A DNA stretch of 64,000 nucleotides from NCBI RefSeq assembly GCF_001698815.1, contig NZ_LGSI01000044.1, positions 32,869-96,868 of the forward strand. Reading direction: 5' to 3'. The notes beneath the pieces are model-generated. The model saw only the letters and a program-made list of their open reading frames with translations. It ran no database searches and was not told the DNA's origin. Source of the stretch: Pseudomonas syringae. GTDB lineage: Bacteria > Pseudomonadota > Gammaproteobacteria > Pseudomonadales > Pseudomonadaceae. Shown here one piece after another: positions 30,766 through 39,197 of the stretch; position 1 is the stretch's first letter, and each line of letters starts with the position of its first letter. Position numbers and translations under genes: made by a program.

Positions 30766-31947
30766 ATGGAAATTCTTAATGAGCAGCGGTTGCTTGAGCA
30801 GGCGCTCGGACGTAGCGCTGCCCTCAACGATGGACGCCTCATGTTGTATGCCGGTGCCAATCTGCCCAGCCCTGAGGCGCAACAGGCTTATTCCCCGACA
30901 TTGAGTGCCTATCCGGCCATGGGGCCGAGCTTTTCCAAGGAGCAACCTGATACCGACGTGGTTTCCGGGTTGGAAGTCGCTGTGCGAGACCGTATTTGCG
31001 CGCTGTTCGGTGCCCAATGGGCCGAACCTCGCTTGCCGAGCTGCACCATCGCCAACCTGGCGGTATTTCATGCGTTTTCCAAACCCGGAGATTTGCTGCT
31101 CGCACCAGCAGCAGCCCAGGGCGGGCATTTGAGTCAGCGTCGCGGCGGCACGCCGTCGCTGGCGGGGCTTGAGGTCGAGGATCTTCCCTTTGATACGCGC
31201 CGATGTGTTCTGGATGCGAGCCGTGCGGCTGAACGGGTGCGTGAGCGTCGCCCGACCCTGGTAATGCTGGGGCGCTCGGTGATAATCAAGCCTGACGACA
31301 TTGAGCCGGTGGTCGAAGCGGCCAGGGAAGTGGGCGCAAAGACCATCTTTGACGCATCCCATGTTTCCGGTCTTATCGCGGGAGGTACCTTTCCCAATCC
31401 ACTGGCGCTTGGGGTCGATGTCTTGACCAGTTCGACTTACAAAACACTGCCGGGTCGTCCCCATAGCCTGATTGCGGGCCGCGATCCTGCGGACGGTGAG
31501 CGTTTGGCAGCCCTCATCGACCGTGCCTTACTCGCCAACTACGACGCGGGCAAGCTACCTGCGTTTCTGCACACGCTGCGCGAAGTAGAGGCCAAGGGTA
31601 AATCCTACGCCGAGAAGGTATGCGCCAACTCCCAAGCGCTGGCTCAGGGGTTGCGTCAGCGTGGTGTTGCGATCATCGCACCGGCAACCGATGAAGTGTT
31701 CACCCATCAGATACTCATCCCGATGACAGCTGACGTGTTGGCACCCGTGGTTATGGCGGCTTTGGAAGGCCAGGGAATTCTGGTCGGTACTTGTGCCGAT
31801 CCTACTTCGCCTGGCAACTACGCACTGCGTGTCGGCACCCAATTCATCACTGCGCAAGGTCAGGACTCGGATATGAACTCAATCGCACAACGGCTTGCGG
31901 GTGCGCTGAAGATCAGTGCAAATGGGCGAATGACCGCTGTTTGGTAA
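30766..31947 (+). CDS. SHMT-like PLP-dependent enzyme (fold type I)
   Basis: The 393-residue protein has the serine hydroxymethyltransferase fold: aspartate and histidine in FDASHVSGLIAGG (Asp196, His199) and the PLP lysine in SSTYKTLPGRP (Lys226). It is shorter and quite diverged from housekeeping GlyA, lacking the typical tetrahydrofolate-binding N-terminus. Clustered with an amino-acid importer and a GntR regulator, it may act on an imported beta-hydroxy or alpha-methyl amino acid rather than in the folate cycle; that is inference. ATG 30766 has AAGGAG upstream, better than an in-frame start inside the ATPase gene. Confidence 0.78.
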   Translation: MEILNEQRLLEQALGRSAALNDGRLMLYAGANLPSPEAQQAYSPTLSAYPAMGPSFSKEQPDTDVVSGLEVAVRDRICALFGAQWAEPRLPSCTIANLAVFHAFSKPGDLLLAPAAAQGGHLSQRRGGTPSLAGLEVEDLPFDTRRCVLDASRAAERVRERRPTLVMLGRSVIIKPDDIEPVVEAAREVGAKTIFDASHVSGLIAGGTFPNPLALGVDVLTSSTYKTLPGRPHSLIAGRDPADGERLAALIDRALLANYDAGKLPAFLHTLREVEAKGKSYAEKVCANSQALAQGLRQRGVAIIAPATDEVFTHQILIPMTADVLAPVVMAALEGQGILVGTCADPTSPGNYALRVGTQFITAQGQDSDMNSIAQRLAGALKISANGRMTAVW

Positions 31948-32270
31948 TAAGGAGTCAATCTCTCAGACCCATCGACTGCCCGCGTTCTTTTCCAGCCCGC
32001 GACTATGCTGTGGGGAGTCTTGAATCAGATATCGCGACAAGCCTCGGCAAAAATCCAGCCGGTTGTGGTTGCTGGTGACGGTTTTATGCTGGGGCTGGGT
32101 GGGGTATTGGTTGCTCAAGTAATACCCCGATCTGCAAACCCGCAGGCTTTCCATCCCCTTGCGCCAAAACCAAGTATCGTGAATGTTCCGCGCAGCTTTG
32201 ATAGATTCACTGCGCTAACAGCCTGCTTTCACAGCAGTTTCAGATACCAAGCTTCAGATTCGGAATGTTC
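31948..32270. other. Intergenic region before the LacI-type regulator
   Basis: A 323-base gap without a supported gene. Short open frames on both strands have no ribosome site or recognisable family. The repeat CTGCT-N5-AGCAG lies near its right end. No terminator after the PLP enzyme gene is obvious. Confidence 0.35.
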
Positions 32271-33323
32271 ATGGCGAAGAAACCCGCAGCATCCCCCATT
32301 GATTTGTCGTCGGCTGCAACCAGGAAAGGCTCCAGCCTGACATTGATTGATGTGGCAAAGGTTGCAGGTGTCTCACCCATGACCGTCTCCCGAGCATTGC
32401 ATCGACCGGAACTGGTAACCGAAGAAACCCGGGAAAAGGTCCGCGAGGCTGTGCGCAAGACCGGTTATGTGTCGAACATGCTGGCTGGCGGCCTGGCCAG
32501 TAACAAAAGCCGGCTGGTGGCGATTTTCCTGCCGACCATTGCCAACTCGATTTTTGCCGACACTGTGCAATCCCTGATGGATCGGCTGACCGAAGCCGGG
32601 TATCAGACGCTGCTGGGCCTCACCGGCTATTCCGCAGAGCAGGAAGAAAAGCTCCTTGAAGCGGTGCTCGGCCGCCGTCCGGATGGCATCGTTCTGACCG
32701 GCACACTGCACACCGAATCCAGCCGTTTGCGCCTCGCTCAGGCAGGTATTCCCGTGGTCGAAGCCTGGGACTTGAGCGAAGACCCGTTGGACATGCTGGT
32801 GGGGTTCTCTCATGAAAAAGTGGGGGAGGAGACCGCGCGACATCTGGTCGCCAAGGGCTACAAACGGTTTTCAGTGGTGACCATCAGTGACCCGCGTGGC
32901 TTGCGCCGTTGTAATAGCCTGATTGCCGAGCTCAAACGGCTGGGTATGGACGAAGTGCCGATGGAGGTTCTGGCTCCGCCGGCAACGCTTGAAGTCGGAC
33001 GGGAAGGGCTTCGCCGGCTGCTGGAACAGCCCGTGCGGCCGGACATCGTTGTGTGCAGCTCCGATACCGTGGCCCAGGGTGTGCTGGCGGAAGCCGCCAG
33101 TCGTGGCATGCAGGTGCCCTCGGATCTCGCGGTCATGGGCTTCGGCGATCTAAGCAGTGCGGCGCAGGTATATCCAGCCTTATCGACGGTCAGCGTTGAC
33201 GGCAGAAGAATCGGCCTGCAAGTGGCCCAAGCGCTACTTGAGCGCTTCGCCTATCCCGCAGGCAGCCACGACCCGGTACGCATTGATACCGGTTTTACCC
33301 TGATCGACCGAGCCAGTACCTGA
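32271..33323 (+). CDS. LacI-family transcriptional regulator (GntR-like)
   Basis: The 350-residue protein has the LacI helix-turn-helix TLIDVAKVAGVSPMTVSRAL (about 25-44) with the hinge ETREKVREAVRKTGYVSNM and a sugar-binding domain resembling those of gluconate- or aldarate-responsive repressors. It is immediately upstream of an anion symporter and a talarate/galactarate dehydratase and presumably controls them. GGA lies six bases before ATG 32271; an ATG at 32265 is an alternative start. Confidence 0.87.
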   Translation: MAKKPAASPIDLSSAATRKGSSLTLIDVAKVAGVSPMTVSRALHRPELVTEETREKVREAVRKTGYVSNMLAGGLASNKSRLVAIFLPTIANSIFADTVQSLMDRLTEAGYQTLLGLTGYSAEQEEKLLEAVLGRRPDGIVLTGTLHTESSRLRLAQAGIPVVEAWDLSEDPLDMLVGFSHEKVGEETARHLVAKGYKRFSVVTISDPRGLRRCNSLIAELKRLGMDEVPMEVLAPPATLEVGREGLRRLLEQPVRPDIVVCSSDTVAQGVLAEAASRGMQVPSDLAVMGFGDLSSAAQVYPALSTVSVDGRRIGLQVAQALLERFAYPAGSHDPVRIDTGFTLIDRAST

Positions 33324-33355
33324 CCAAAAATCCGCAAATGTTGATTCCCTGATAG

Positions 33356-33451
33356 TTGAATGATTGCGCAATCAGTGTAATATCGGCGCCGAGGTCAACT
33401 GTCTTTTCGGACAGCGCCTTTTTTTAAGCCTTTGAATGATTGCGCAATCAT
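33356..33451 (+). promoter_or_regulatory. Tandem palindromic operator and promoter upstream of the symporter
   Basis: The sequence TTGAATGATTGCGCAATCA occurs twice, at 33356-33374 and 33432-33450, with centres 76 bases apart. Each copy contains the 14-bp palindrome TGATTGCGCAATCA with a central CG, as in LacI-family operators; the second is a 16-bp palindrome. The first copy fits a promoter, with -35 TTGAAT at 33356 and -10 TAATAT at 33378 (16-base spacing), so a bound repressor would cover it. Confidence 0.65.
33385..33425 (+). terminator. Intrinsic terminator between the two operator copies
   Basis: CTGTC-TTTTCG-GACAG plus flanking GGCG/CGCC and a seven-T run at 33419-33425 form a terminator-like hairpin. 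It could end the lacI transcript, or attenuate transcription from the promoter at 33356, because it lies downstream of it and before the symporter gene. Confidence 0.6.
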
Positions 33452-33527
33452 CGCTCGATCATATGGGCCTCAGGAGATTGAAAGCCACGCCGTTCCAATG
33501 CCGAATTTCACAATAAGGAAAATAAAA

Positions 33528-34901
33528 GTGAGTGATCCTGCGCAATCGGTAGCCAAGACAAACGTCCGCTATCTCATCCTGGTGATGATCTTCATCGTCA
33601 CAGTCTTCAACTACGTAGATCGGGCAACGCTGTCCATTGCCGCGCCCAGTATGCGCACCGACCTGGGCTTCGATGCCCTGACCATGGGCATTGCCTTCTC
33701 GGCGTTCGGTTGGGCGTATACCTCGATGCAGCTGCCCGGCGGCATCATCCTCGACCGGTTCGGCTCGCGTCTGGTGCTTGGCCTGAGTCTGATCATCTGG
33801 TCGGTGTTCACCTTCCTGCAAGGTTACGTTGACCTGTTCAGTTCCGCGTTTCTGGCGCTGTTTGTCTTGCGCTTCATGATGGGCGTTGCCGAGGCACCAG
33901 CATTTCCGGCCAACAACCGGCTGACGGTCATGTGGTTTCCGCGTCACGAAAGGGGTTTGGCCACGGCTGTTTTTCAGTCCGCGCAGTATTTCGCACTGGC
34001 CGCCTTTACGCCGTTGATGGTCTGGCTGGTGAGTACCTGGGGATGGCAGCACGTGTTTTGGGTCACGGGCGGCGCGGGTATCCTGATCGGTTTGCTGTGG
34101 TTCCGGATGGTTCAGGAGCCGCGCAAGGACAAGCGCGCCAATCAGGCGGAAATCGACTACATCGAGGCGGGTGGCGGCTTGCCAACCATCGGCGACGTGA
34201 AGACCCCGTTCAGCTGGAAAAGCCTGAAGGCCATCGGTGGCAACCGCATGATGGTGGGCATCTATCTGGGTCAGTTCTGCCTGACCTCGATCACCTGGTT
34301 TTTCCTGACCTGGTTTCCGACGTACCTGATCGAAGCCAAGGGCATGACTATGCTGAAGGTCGGCCTGGTCGCCGCGATTCCGCCCATCGCCGGTTGCCTG
34401 GGCGGCATGATCGGTGGCGTCTGGTCCGACTGGATGCTGCGCAAGAATTTCAGTCTGACTGCGGCACGCAAGACGCCAATCATCTGTGGGCTGTTGCTCT
34501 CCAGCAGCATCATGGTCGCCAACTACACGCAGTCCATCACGCTGGTGATTCTGGTGATGTCGGTTGCGTTCTTCGCCAAGGGCGTCGGCAATCTGGGCTG
34601 GTGCATCGTCGGTGACGTCTCACCGGCACGCGCCATGGGCTTGAGCGGCGCGATGTTCAACTTCTGCGGCAACCTTGCCAGCATCGTTACCCCCATCGCT
34701 ATTGGCGTGATGATCAATCAGTTGGGTTCGTTCGATGTCGCGCTGATGTACGTCGCCGGAATGGGTCTGTTGGGAGCATTTTCCTATCTGTTCATCGTCG
34801 GGCCACTCAAGCGTCTGGAACTCGATGACTTCGAAGATCCACCGGCTCGACCTGTCGAAGCCGCTGCGGCGAATGCCGAGCTGACAACTCCCCGCACCTG
34901 A
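33528..34901 (+). CDS. MFS transporter, anion:cation symporter family (hexuronate/aldarate type)
   Basis: The 457-residue inner-membrane protein has 12 predicted membrane segments and the ACS-family motif TVFNYVDRATLSIAAPSMRT near residue 24, plus DRFGSRLVLG. It resembles GudP/GarP-type transporters for D-glucarate and D-galactarate, consistent with the dehydratase that follows. I place the start at GTG 33528, preceded by AAGGAAAA; an upstream ATG would overlap the operator. Two LacI-type operator copies lie upstream. Confidence 0.85.
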   Translation: MSDPAQSVAKTNVRYLILVMIFIVTVFNYVDRATLSIAAPSMRTDLGFDALTMGIAFSAFGWAYTSMQLPGGIILDRFGSRLVLGLSLIIWSVFTFLQGYVDLFSSAFLALFVLRFMMGVAEAPAFPANNRLTVMWFPRHERGLATAVFQSAQYFALAAFTPLMVWLVSTWGWQHVFWVTGGAGILIGLLWFRMVQEPRKDKRANQAEIDYIEAGGGLPTIGDVKTPFSWKSLKAIGGNRMMVGIYLGQFCLTSITWFFLTWFPTYLIEAKGMTMLKVGLVAAIPPIAGCLGGMIGGVWSDWMLRKNFSLTAARKTPIICGLLLSSSIMVANYTQSITLVILVMSVAFFAKGVGNLGWCIVGDVSPARAMGLSGAMFNFCGNLASIVTPIAIGVMINQLGSFDVALMYVAGMGLLGAFSYLFIVGPLKRLELDDFEDPPARPVEAAAANAELTTPRT

Positions 34902-34937
34902 TCTCTGTTCAAACCTCATGAATGAAGGAGAGCGCAC

Positions 34938-36098
34938 ATGCTCGCACAACAACAATCCATCAAGTCCGCCGACGATGACCGCATTGCCTGGGTTCGGGTC
35001 TCGTCGGTCATCCTGCCGCTGGCCAATCCGATCAGTGATGCCAAGGTGCTGACCGGCCGGCAAAAGCCGATGACCGAAATCGTCATCCTGTTCGCTGAAA
35101 TCGAAACGGTCGACGGCCACAGCGGCCTTGGCTTCAGCTATTCCAAGCGTGCCGGCGGGCCGGGCCAATTCGCCCATGCCAAGGAAATTGCCCCGGCGCT
35201 GATCGGCGAAAACCCCAGTGACATCGCCAAGCTGTGGACCAAGTTGTGCTGGGCTGGCGCTTCGGTGGGCCGCAGCGGTATGTCGACCCAGGCTATCGGC
35301 GCGTTCGATGTGGCGTTGTGGGATCTGAAAGCCAAACGCGCCAACCTGTCGCTGGCCCGCCTGCTGGGTGCGCAGCGTGATTCGGTACGCTGCTACAACA
35401 CATCGGGCGGTTTCCTGCACACGCCGCTGGATCAGTTGATGAAGAACACTGATCTGTCCCGCGAAAAGGGCATTGGCGGCATCAAGCTGAAAGTCGGCCA
35501 GCCGGACTGCGCCATCGACATCAAACGCGTCAGCACGGTTCGCAAACACCTGGGTGATGACTTCCCGCTGATGGTTGATGCCAACCAGCAATGGGATCGC
35601 CCAACGGCGCAGCGCATGTGCCGTCGGTTTGAAGAGCACAACCTGATCTGGATCGAAGAACCTCTGGACTGCTACGACGCGGAAGGCCATGCGGCGTTGG
35701 CGCAGCAGTTCGATACGCCGATTGCCACCGGCGAAATGCTCACCAGCGTTGCCGAACACGCTGAGTTCATCAAGCTGCGAGGCGCTGACTTCCTGATGCC
35801 CGACGCGCCGCGCGTCGGCGGGATCACGCCTTATTTGAAAGTCGCGGCAATGGCCGAGCAAGCAGGTTTGATGCTTGCACCGCACTTCGCCATGGAACTG
35901 CACGTTCACCTGGCCGCTGCCTATCCGACCGAGCCTTGGGTCGAGCATTTCGAATGGCTCGAACCGCTGTTCAACGAGCGTCTGGAAACCCGCGACGGCC
36001 GAATGCTCGTTCCTACGCGACCCGGTCTTGGGTTGACACTCAGCGGGCAGGTCAAACCCTGGACAGCTCAGGAAGCGGAAGTCGGAACTCGTCCCTGA
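34938..36098 (+). CDS. L-talarate/galactarate dehydratase (enolase superfamily, MR subgroup)
   Basis: Dehydrates L-talarate or galactarate (m-glucarate) to a 2-keto-3-deoxy aldarate in the cytosol. The 386-residue protein closely follows Salmonella TalrD/GalrD: ETGDRIxWV-like start, FSYSKRAGG, the base pair lysines in GIKLKVGQ (Lys183 and Lys185), metal ligands Asp214, Glu240 and Glu266, and the catalytic His in APHFAMELHVH (His316). AAGGAG precedes ATG 34938. It follows the symporter by 36 bases and is presumably in the same operon. Confidence 0.9.
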   Translation: MLAQQQSIKSADDDRIAWVRVSSVILPLANPISDAKVLTGRQKPMTEIVILFAEIETVDGHSGLGFSYSKRAGGPGQFAHAKEIAPALIGENPSDIAKLWTKLCWAGASVGRSGMSTQAIGAFDVALWDLKAKRANLSLARLLGAQRDSVRCYNTSGGFLHTPLDQLMKNTDLSREKGIGGIKLKVGQPDCAIDIKRVSTVRKHLGDDFPLMVDANQQWDRPTAQRMCRRFEEHNLIWIEEPLDCYDAEGHAALAQQFDTPIATGEMLTSVAEHAEFIKLRGADFLMPDAPRVGGITPYLKVAAMAEQAGLMLAPHFAMELHVHLAAAYPTEPWVEHFEWLEPLFNERLETRDGRMLVPTRPGLGLTLSGQVKPWTAQEAEVGTRP

Positions 36099-36175
36099 AC
36101 TCGACCGCGCTGTGGCTTGCTGCGCCCTGGTGTGCGAGGCTCTGACCAGAGCCTCTATAAAAAGGATGAACGACG

Positions 36176-37129
36176 ATGATCGACAGCAAAGGCGATGTTT
36201 TAGTCTGGGGTCCCATGCACGCATCCTTGATGCAGGCGTTGGAAGCCAACGTCAATGTGCACAAGCGTTGGGAAATAGCCGACTTCAACAGTTGGGCGGT
36301 TTCCCACGCCGAAGCCATACGCGTCGTGGTGACCAGCGGTGTGTACGGTGCCGATAACGCGACGCTGGATAAGCTGCCCAATCTCGAAGCGATTACCAGT
36401 TTTGGCGTCGGCTATGACGCGGTCGACACCGCTTATCTCGCCGGTCGCGGCATCCAGTTGAGCAACACGCCCGACGTGCTCAACAACAGCGTGGCTGAAA
36501 CCGCGCTTGCGTTGATGCTCTGCGTGTCACGGCGCATCAGTGAAGCCGAGCGCTTCGTGCGTGCGGGCAAATGGCAGCAGGCGAAATTCCCCTTGGGCAA
36601 CGACCTGCATGGCAAAACCTGTGGGATCGTCGGGTTGGGGAAAATCGGCAAAACCATCGCCAGACTCGTCAGCGCATTCGATATGCACGTCGCCTATTTC
36701 CGGCCAAGCGGGCCTTATGCCGATGTTTCCTACACTCATTACGCTGATCTTCAGGAACTCGCAGCGGCTGCGGATTACCTGGTGGTCATCGTTCCCGGGG
36801 GCGCTGACACGCGACACCTGATCAACCGTGAAGTCATGCGCGCACTCGGCCCGTCGTCATTTCTGATCAACGTTGCCCGGGGCACCGTCGTTGACGAAGC
36901 CGCATTGGTGGCCGCATTGCTTGAATCTGAAGTCGGGGGAGCCGGGCTGGATGTGTTCGATGACGAACCTAATGTGCCGGCCGAACTGATCACGATGGAT
37001 AACGTTGTGCTGCTGCCGCACATCGGCAGCGGCACTCACGAGACTCGCCAGGCCATGGCGGATCTGGTCTACACCAATCTTGCTGCGTGGTTTGAACAGG
37101 GAAAACTGGTCACGCCGGTGAGTCTGTAG
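36176..37129 (+). CDS. D-isomer-specific 2-hydroxyacid dehydrogenase
   Basis: NAD(P)-dependent enzyme of the GRHPR/HPR family. The 317-residue protein has the glycine-rich Rossmann motif VGLGKIGKTIARLVSAFD, the substrate Arg in INVARGTVVDEAAL, the Glu in AGLDVFDDEPN and the catalytic His in LLPHIGSGTHETR. It lies 77 bases after the talarate/galactarate dehydratase, in a sugar-acid operon, where it may reduce glyoxylate or hydroxypyruvate, or a keto-deoxy acid. AAGGA lies upstream. Confidence 0.87.
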   Translation: MIDSKGDVLVWGPMHASLMQALEANVNVHKRWEIADFNSWAVSHAEAIRVVVTSGVYGADNATLDKLPNLEAITSFGVGYDAVDTAYLAGRGIQLSNTPDVLNNSVAETALALMLCVSRRISEAERFVRAGKWQQAKFPLGNDLHGKTCGIVGLGKIGKTIARLVSAFDMHVAYFRPSGPYADVSYTHYADLQELAAAADYLVVIVPGGADTRHLINREVMRALGPSSFLINVARGTVVDEAALVAALLESEVGGAGLDVFDDEPNVPAELITMDNVVLLPHIGSGTHETRQAMADLVYTNLAAWFEQGKLVTPVSL

Positions 37130-37182
37130 GAGATCTCCTGTCGTCCAGACGCCGCGCTGTCGCGCAGCAAACTCTGGCACCC

Positions 37183-37285
37183 GTTGGAGCGAGGCTTGCC
37201 CGCGAAGAACGATGACGCGGTAGAGCTGGGTCACCGAGGCGTCTGATTCGCGGGCAAGTCGGAACGCCGCCCGCTCGCTCCTACG
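37183..37285. repeat. REP element, family A (partly degenerate)
   Basis: TTGGAGCGAGGCTTGCCCGC at 37183 matches the copy at 5202. The second arm, GATTCGCGGGCAAG at 37245, is followed by a divergent end (CCGCTCGCTCCTACGAG). The middle (from about 37205) is shared with the right end of the window at 63936-63990. Confidence 0.75.
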
Positions 37286-37318
37286 AGCATTTCAATTTAA
37301 TGGTTGTGCGTTGTTTGA

Positions 37319-37381
37319 TGAGAGCCAACTTGTTGGCGAGGCGTATTGTCTGGCCGCTTCGCGAGCAAGTTCGCTCCCACA
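37319..37381. repeat. REP doublet, family B
   Basis: AGAGCCAACTTGTTGGCGAGGC at 37321 and its near complement CTTCGCGAGCAAGTTCGCTC at 37357 flank a short middle. Another copy lies at 40990-41065. Confidence 0.75.
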
Positions 37382-37386
37382 CACAC

Positions 37387-38226
37387 TCAGTCCAGATCAC
37401 TGGCTTGATGCCGCTCCGGCACCTGAGTCGCCTCATCGCCCCAGGTCCGGTTGACGCGCAGGCCGCGAATCACTGCAGGTCGCTTGGCGATTTCTTGCGC
37501 CCAGCGCTGCACATGGGTGTATTCGTGGGCAGCAAGAAATTCCGCAGCCGAATACACGTTGCCGAGCACCACCTGGCCATACCACGACCAGACCGCGATA
37601 TCGGCGATGGTATAGCTGTCGCCAGCCAGGTAGGGGCTTTCGCCAAGTCGCCGATCAAGCACATCCAGCTGCCGCTTGGCCTCCATGGTGAAGCGGTTGA
37701 TCGGGTACTCAAGCTTCTCCGGCGCATACAGGTAGAAATGCCCGAAGCCGCCGCCGAGGTAGGGCGCTGCACCCATCTGCCAGAACAGCCAGTTCAGGGT
37801 TTCGGTACGCCCGGTCAGATCGGTGGGCAGGAGCGCGCCGAACTTTTCTGCCAGATACAGCAGGATCGAACCGGACTCGAAAACCCGGATCGCCGGCTCG
37901 ACGCTGCGGTCCAGCAGCGCCGGGATTTTCGAATTCGGGTTGATGTCGACAAAACCGCTGGAGAATTGGTCGCCCTCGTTGATGCGAATCAGCCAGGCGT
38001 CGTACTCGGCGCCGGAGTGCCCAAGCGCCAGTAACTCCTCCAGCAGGATCGTCACCTTCACGCCATTGGGCGTGGCCAGCGAATACAGCTGCAACGGCTG
38101 CTTGCCGACCGGCAATACCTTGTCGTGGGTCGGTCCGGCAATCGGGCGGTTGATATTGGCGAACTGGCCACCAGACGGCGCATCATCTTTCCAGACTGTA
38201 GGGGGAACATAGGCAGCTTTACTCAT
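37387..38226 (-). CDS. YghU-type glutathione-dependent disulfide-bond oxidoreductase
   Basis: The 279-residue protein belongs to the Nu-class GST/YghU group. It begins MSKAAYVPPTVWKDDAPSGG and has the glutathione-binding loop LATPNGVKVTILLEEL and NPNSKIPALLD, with a GST-like helical C-domain. Enzymes of this class reduce disulfides such as 2-hydroxyethyl disulfide or glutathionyl adducts. It is adjacent to an SDR gene on the same strand (66 bases), with no evident shared pathway. GAGG precedes ATG 38226. Confidence 0.86.
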   Translation of the reverse strand: MSKAAYVPPTVWKDDAPSGGQFANINRPIAGPTHDKVLPVGKQPLQLYSLATPNGVKVTILLEELLALGHSGAEYDAWLIRINEGDQFSSGFVDINPNSKIPALLDRSVEPAIRVFESGSILLYLAEKFGALLPTDLTGRTETLNWLFWQMGAAPYLGGGFGHFYLYAPEKLEYPINRFTMEAKRQLDVLDRRLGESPYLAGDSYTIADIAVWSWYGQVVLGNVYSAAEFLAAHEYTHVQRWAQEIAKRPAVIRGLRVNRTWGDEATQVPERHQASDLD

Positions 38227-38292
38227 GAGACGAACCTCGTAATGTGCTAGTTCTGATGCGGCGGATCGCGGATAGACGGCTTTCGATAGACC

Positions 38293-39045
38293 TCAGCCAG
38301 CAGTGACACTCATCCCGCCATCGGCCATGACCACTGATCCAACCATATAGGACGCCCGACTGGAAGCCAGGAATGCCACCACTTCAGCAATTTCTTCGGG
38401 TTGAGCGGCGCGTTTGATCGGCGTGGTTTCTCCATGGCTGGCGAGAAAGGCCGGGCCGTCATCTACAACCTCATTGAGGATGTTGGTTACGACATCTCCG
38501 GAACCGACCGCGTTCACCCGGATTCCGTGCTCGATGACTTCCAGCGCGAGGGTCCGTGTCAGCTGGACTAGCGCGCCCTTGGATGCCGCGTAAGCCGCGA
38601 TCGTCGGGAAAGACTGATACGCCGCGTAAGAGGCGATGTTCACGATTGCTCCGGTACCGTTAGGAATCATTGCCTTTGCGGCTTCGCGAGCGTGCATGAA
38701 CGCCGCCGTGACGTTGACGTGCTGAATTCGCTCCCATTCCTCGCGTGTCATATCGATGAGCAGTTTATTGAGGATGATCCCGGCATTGTTCACCAGAATG
38801 TCCAGGCGACCGAATTGCTTGATCGCCAATGCGACGGCCGCTTCGGCTGCACCGTCTTCGGTAATGTCCGCAACCAGCGGTACCAGGCCTGGCCGGGCGA
38901 GATCCTGTACTGTCGCGTTCCTGTCTTCGGCGACCACACTGGCGCCCCGGTCATGCAGCAACAGCGCAACTGCGCGACCTATCCCGCTGGCCGCGCCAGT
39001 GACGAGCGCGACCTGACCTGCAAACTCTTTATTCATATCGGACAT
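38293..39045 (-). CDS. SDR-family oxidoreductase
   Basis: The 250-residue protein has the SDR motifs TGAASGIGRAVALLL, LVNNAGIILNKL, Ser in VNIASYAAYQ and AYAASKGALVQL (YxxxK). The Asp in VVAEDRNATV after strand 2 suggests NAD(H). It resembles 3-oxoacyl-ACP-reductase-type dehydrogenases that oxidise secondary alcohols. GGAG lies upstream of ATG 39045. It is divergent from the AraC-type gene that follows, which may control it and the YghU-like gene. Confidence 0.85.
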   Translation of the reverse strand: MSDMNKEFAGQVALVTGAASGIGRAVALLLHDRGASVVAEDRNATVQDLARPGLVPLVADITEDGAAEAAVALAIKQFGRLDILVNNAGIILNKLLIDMTREEWERIQHVNVTAAFMHAREAAKAMIPNGTGAIVNIASYAAYQSFPTIAAYAASKGALVQLTRTLALEVIEHGIRVNAVGSGDVVTNILNEVVDDGPAFLASHGETTPIKRAAQPEEIAEVVAFLASSRASYMVGSVVMADGGMSVTAG

Positions 39046-39182
39046 GATTCACTCCAGCTTCCTGGTTCAGCGGCTTGATTGCTGCTGAACGACGCCAGCA
39101 CTGTCGCTTATCCGTCCATTGGCATCTGACGCCGTCTTGCCGGACTATCGGGATATTGCTTTTTTATCAGCCAGGAGGATTA

Positions 39183-39197
39183 ATGACCCATCAATGA
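39183..39197 (+). other. Four-codon minigene overlapping the AraC-type start
   Basis: AGGAGG (39173-39178) is followed by ATG ACC CAT CAA TGA. Its stop shares bases with the AraC ATG at 39194 (ATGA). The strong ribosome site is too far from the AraC ATG, 15 bases, so translation may first enter the minigene and then restart at the regulator. Confidence 0.45.

Noticed and set aside
34620..36224. 534-codon open frame on the minus strand
   Set aside because: Antisense to the symporter and the talarate/galactarate dehydratase, both clear genes; no motifs.
37130..37386. Possible CRISPR array or small RNA gene in repeat-rich gap
   Set aside because: The repeats are inverted pairs of the REP type, not regularly spaced direct repeats; no cas genes are present.
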